Source of the DNA: JBBRYK01 sp038237665 | GTDB lineage: Bacteria; Actinomycetota; Thermoleophilia; Gaiellales; Gaiellaceae | Length of the DNA: 16,228 bases | Direction of reading: 5' to 3' | Assembly: GCA_038237665.1 (NCBI GenBank) | Contig: JBBRYK010000063.1 | Location: 1-16,228, forward strand | Part shown: piece after piece, positions 15,182 through 16,228 of the stretch | Layout: each line of letters begins with the position of its first letter | Position numbering within the stretch: the first letter of the stretch is position 1 | The notes under the pieces: generated by a model | The model's database searches: none | What the model saw: only the letters and a program-made list of their open reading frames with translations | What the model was told of the DNA's origin: nothing | Translations under genes and position numbers: made by a program

Positions 15182-15903
15182 TCGTCAACGCAGACGATCT
15201 GGGAGCCGGCCAACGGGTCGACGCGGCGATCGCGCGGGCGCTCGAGACCGGGCTGGTCACGAGCGCGAGCCTGCTCGCGGTGACCCCGGGGTTCGACGTA
15301 GGGGCGGAGATCGCGTGTCGTTACCCCGGCCGCATCGGGGTCCATCTCTCGCTGACCGAGGGCGAGCCGCTGACCGAGCCGATCCGTCGCTGCCGCCGCT
15401 TCTGCGACGAGGACGGACGCTTCTTCGAATGGCGCGGGGCGGCGCGGGCGTTCCGCTTGAGCCGCTCGGAGCGGGACGTCGTGGCCGCTGAGCTGGGCGC
15501 TCAGGTCGACCGCTGCCGCTCCGCCGGCGTCGAGGCCGCCCATCTCGATTCGCACCACCACGTGCACACGGAGCCGGCGATCGGCCCGATCGTGATCGCG
15601 ATCGCCCGTTCCTCCGGGGCTCCCCGGGTTCGGCTCGGGCGGAACTGCGGCTCCGGCCGGGGGATTGCCAACCGCGCGTACAAGACGCTCTACAACGCGC
15701 GGCTGCGCGCGGCAGGGCTGGCCGGAACCCGGTGGTTCGGCGGAGTCGAGGACTACGAGTGGGCGCGGGCACACGGCGCCAAGCGGCTCGACGAGTTCGA
15801 GCTGATGACCCACCCGGTGCTCGCTGGCTCGGGTGAGATCGTCGATGCCGACGCGCCGGGCCGCCCGCTCGGCGACCGGCTTGCCGGGCTAGTGTTCTGT
15901 TAG
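15178..15903 (+). CDS. YdjC/ChbG-family carbohydrate deacetylase
   Basis: A 241-residue protein with the metal-binding motifs of the ChbG/HpnK (YdjC) family: NADDLG at residues 4-9, GVHLSLTEG at 54-62, HLDSHHHVH at 122-130 and ELMTHP at 208-213. The family removes N-acetyl groups from sugars such as chitobiose or hopanoid-linked N-acetylglucosamine, using a divalent metal. It is a little shorter than typical members but all catalytic blocks are present. The GTG at 15178 overlaps the TGA of the FkbH-like gene (GTGA), so the two are translationally coupled and probably act on the same glycan. The long open frame upstream is shadow sequence. Its TAG stop overlaps the stop of the convergent gene. 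The exact substrate is unknown. Confidence 0.92.
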   Translation: MIVNADDLGAGQRVDAAIARALETGLVTSASLLAVTPGFDVGAEIACRYPGRIGVHLSLTEGEPLTEPIRRCRRFCDEDGRFFEWRGAARAFRLSRSERDVVAAELGAQVDRCRSAGVEAAHLDSHHHVHTEPAIGPIVIAIARSSGAPRVRLGRNCGSGRGIANRAYKTLYNARLRAAGLAGTRWFGGVEDYEWARAHGAKRLDEFELMTHPVLAGSGEIVDADAPGRPLGDRLAGLVFC

Positions 15904-16228
15904 GCGACCGTTGCCGGCGCGACGAGCGCATAGCCCTCGCGCAGCAACGGCGTGCGGTCGATCAGGGCGGCGATCTCGCCCGGCGCGAAAAGCCCGTCCT
16001 CGGTCGCGATTCGGTCGACGAGGTCGGCGGGAACGAGCTCGAAGCCCTGCTCGGCAGGCTCCTGCGGATCGGTCGGCACGAGCTTCAGCGTCTCTGCTGC
16101 GACGAGCACGGGAACGGCGGCCTTTGCGAACTCCGCGAGCGCGCGCGTCCCCGTGGCGTTGACGATCGAGCCGTCGCGAAAGATCGTGTCGGCGCCGACG
16201 ACGATCACCGCTTGCCCGCTGTCGACGA
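15900..16228 (-). CDS. eIF2B/MtnA-family sugar-phosphate isomerase, C-terminal part
   Basis: The last 108 codons of a gene whose 5' part lies beyond the right edge. VDSGQAVIVVGADTIFRDG and then SIVNATGTRALAEFAK match the C-terminal Rossmann-like domain of the eIF2B-alpha/methylthioribose-1-phosphate isomerase/ribose-1,5-bisphosphate isomerase superfamily. In its best-known members the motif is GAD-x-x-x-x-x-G-x-x-x-NK-x-GT. Here NK-x-GT reads NATGT, so the usual lysine is absent and the substrate may differ. The frame continues cleanly to the window edge, so the ATG-like internal Val/Met at 16208 is not the start. Its TAA stop overlaps the stop of the convergent ChbG gene. Confidence 0.82.
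   Translation of the reverse strand, partial: VDSGQAVIVVGADTIFRDGSIVNATGTRALAEFAKAAVPVLVAAETLKLVPTDPQEPAEQGFELVPADLVDRIATEDGLFAPGEIAALIDRTPLLREGYALVAPATVA

Noticed and set aside
1..16228. CRISPR array, insertion sequence or prophage elements
   Set aside because: No regularly spaced repeats, terminal inverted repeats with a transposase, integrase, or phage genes were found on reading both strands.

Overview
The window is very GC-rich DNA with strong G/C preference at third codon positions, mostly GTG starts, and short or absent intergenic gaps. This fits a high-GC actinobacterium. The gene families (single-domain SSI-like inhibitor, PQQ-propeller membrane protein, glycan cluster) would suit Thermoleophilia, but that placement is inference. 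There is no rRNA, tRNA, CRISPR array, transposase or integrase.

Layout. (1) Positions 1-246 hold no convincing gene. (2) Positions 247-1725 (minus) encode a membrane-anchored eight-repeat PQQ-type beta-propeller. Its 5' end overlaps a clipped plus-strand gene remnant (1616 to about 1849). (3) Positions 1848-7501 are a tightly packed minus-strand operon. In transcription order it encodes an SSI-like protease inhibitor, an ATP-grasp ligase, a polysaccharide-deacetylase-fold protein, a second ATP-grasp ligase, a GT4 glycosyltransferase and a Wzx-type flippase. Three of its junctions are 4-nt GTGA stop/start overlaps. (4) Positions 7530-9559 (plus, divergent) encode an NAD-dependent sugar epimerase/dehydratase and a DegT/StrS sugar aminotransferase. 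(5) Positions 9569-11537 are a TetR regulator and a 14-helix DHA2 drug-efflux pump, with a candidate operator between them and a 13-bp perfect hairpin after the pump. (6) Positions 11578-13278 (minus) encode a secreted N,N-dimethylformamidase-like protein. (7) Positions 13370-15903 (plus) encode an FkbH/HAD-IIIC protein with a cysteine-rich N-terminal domain, coupled to a YdjC/ChbG deacetylase. (8) Positions 15900-16228 (minus) are the C-terminal part of an eIF2B/MtnA-family isomerase that runs off the window.

Working together: blocks 3 and 4 look like one surface-glycan assembly locus. The epimerase and aminotransferase would make an amino sugar. The two ATP-grasp ligases could attach a carboxylic or amino acid to it. 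The deacetylase-fold protein could trim it, the GT4 would transfer it and the flippase would export it. The exact product cannot be read from the sequence.

The most interesting points are the two different ATP-grasp ligases flanking a deacetylase-fold protein inside one coupled operon led by a protease inhibitor, the cysteine-rich module on the FkbH protein, and the fact that the glycan block (1848-9559) lies between two clipped genes: a plus-strand remnant that has lost its C-terminus and a TetR gene whose N-terminus is cut back to an in-frame stop.
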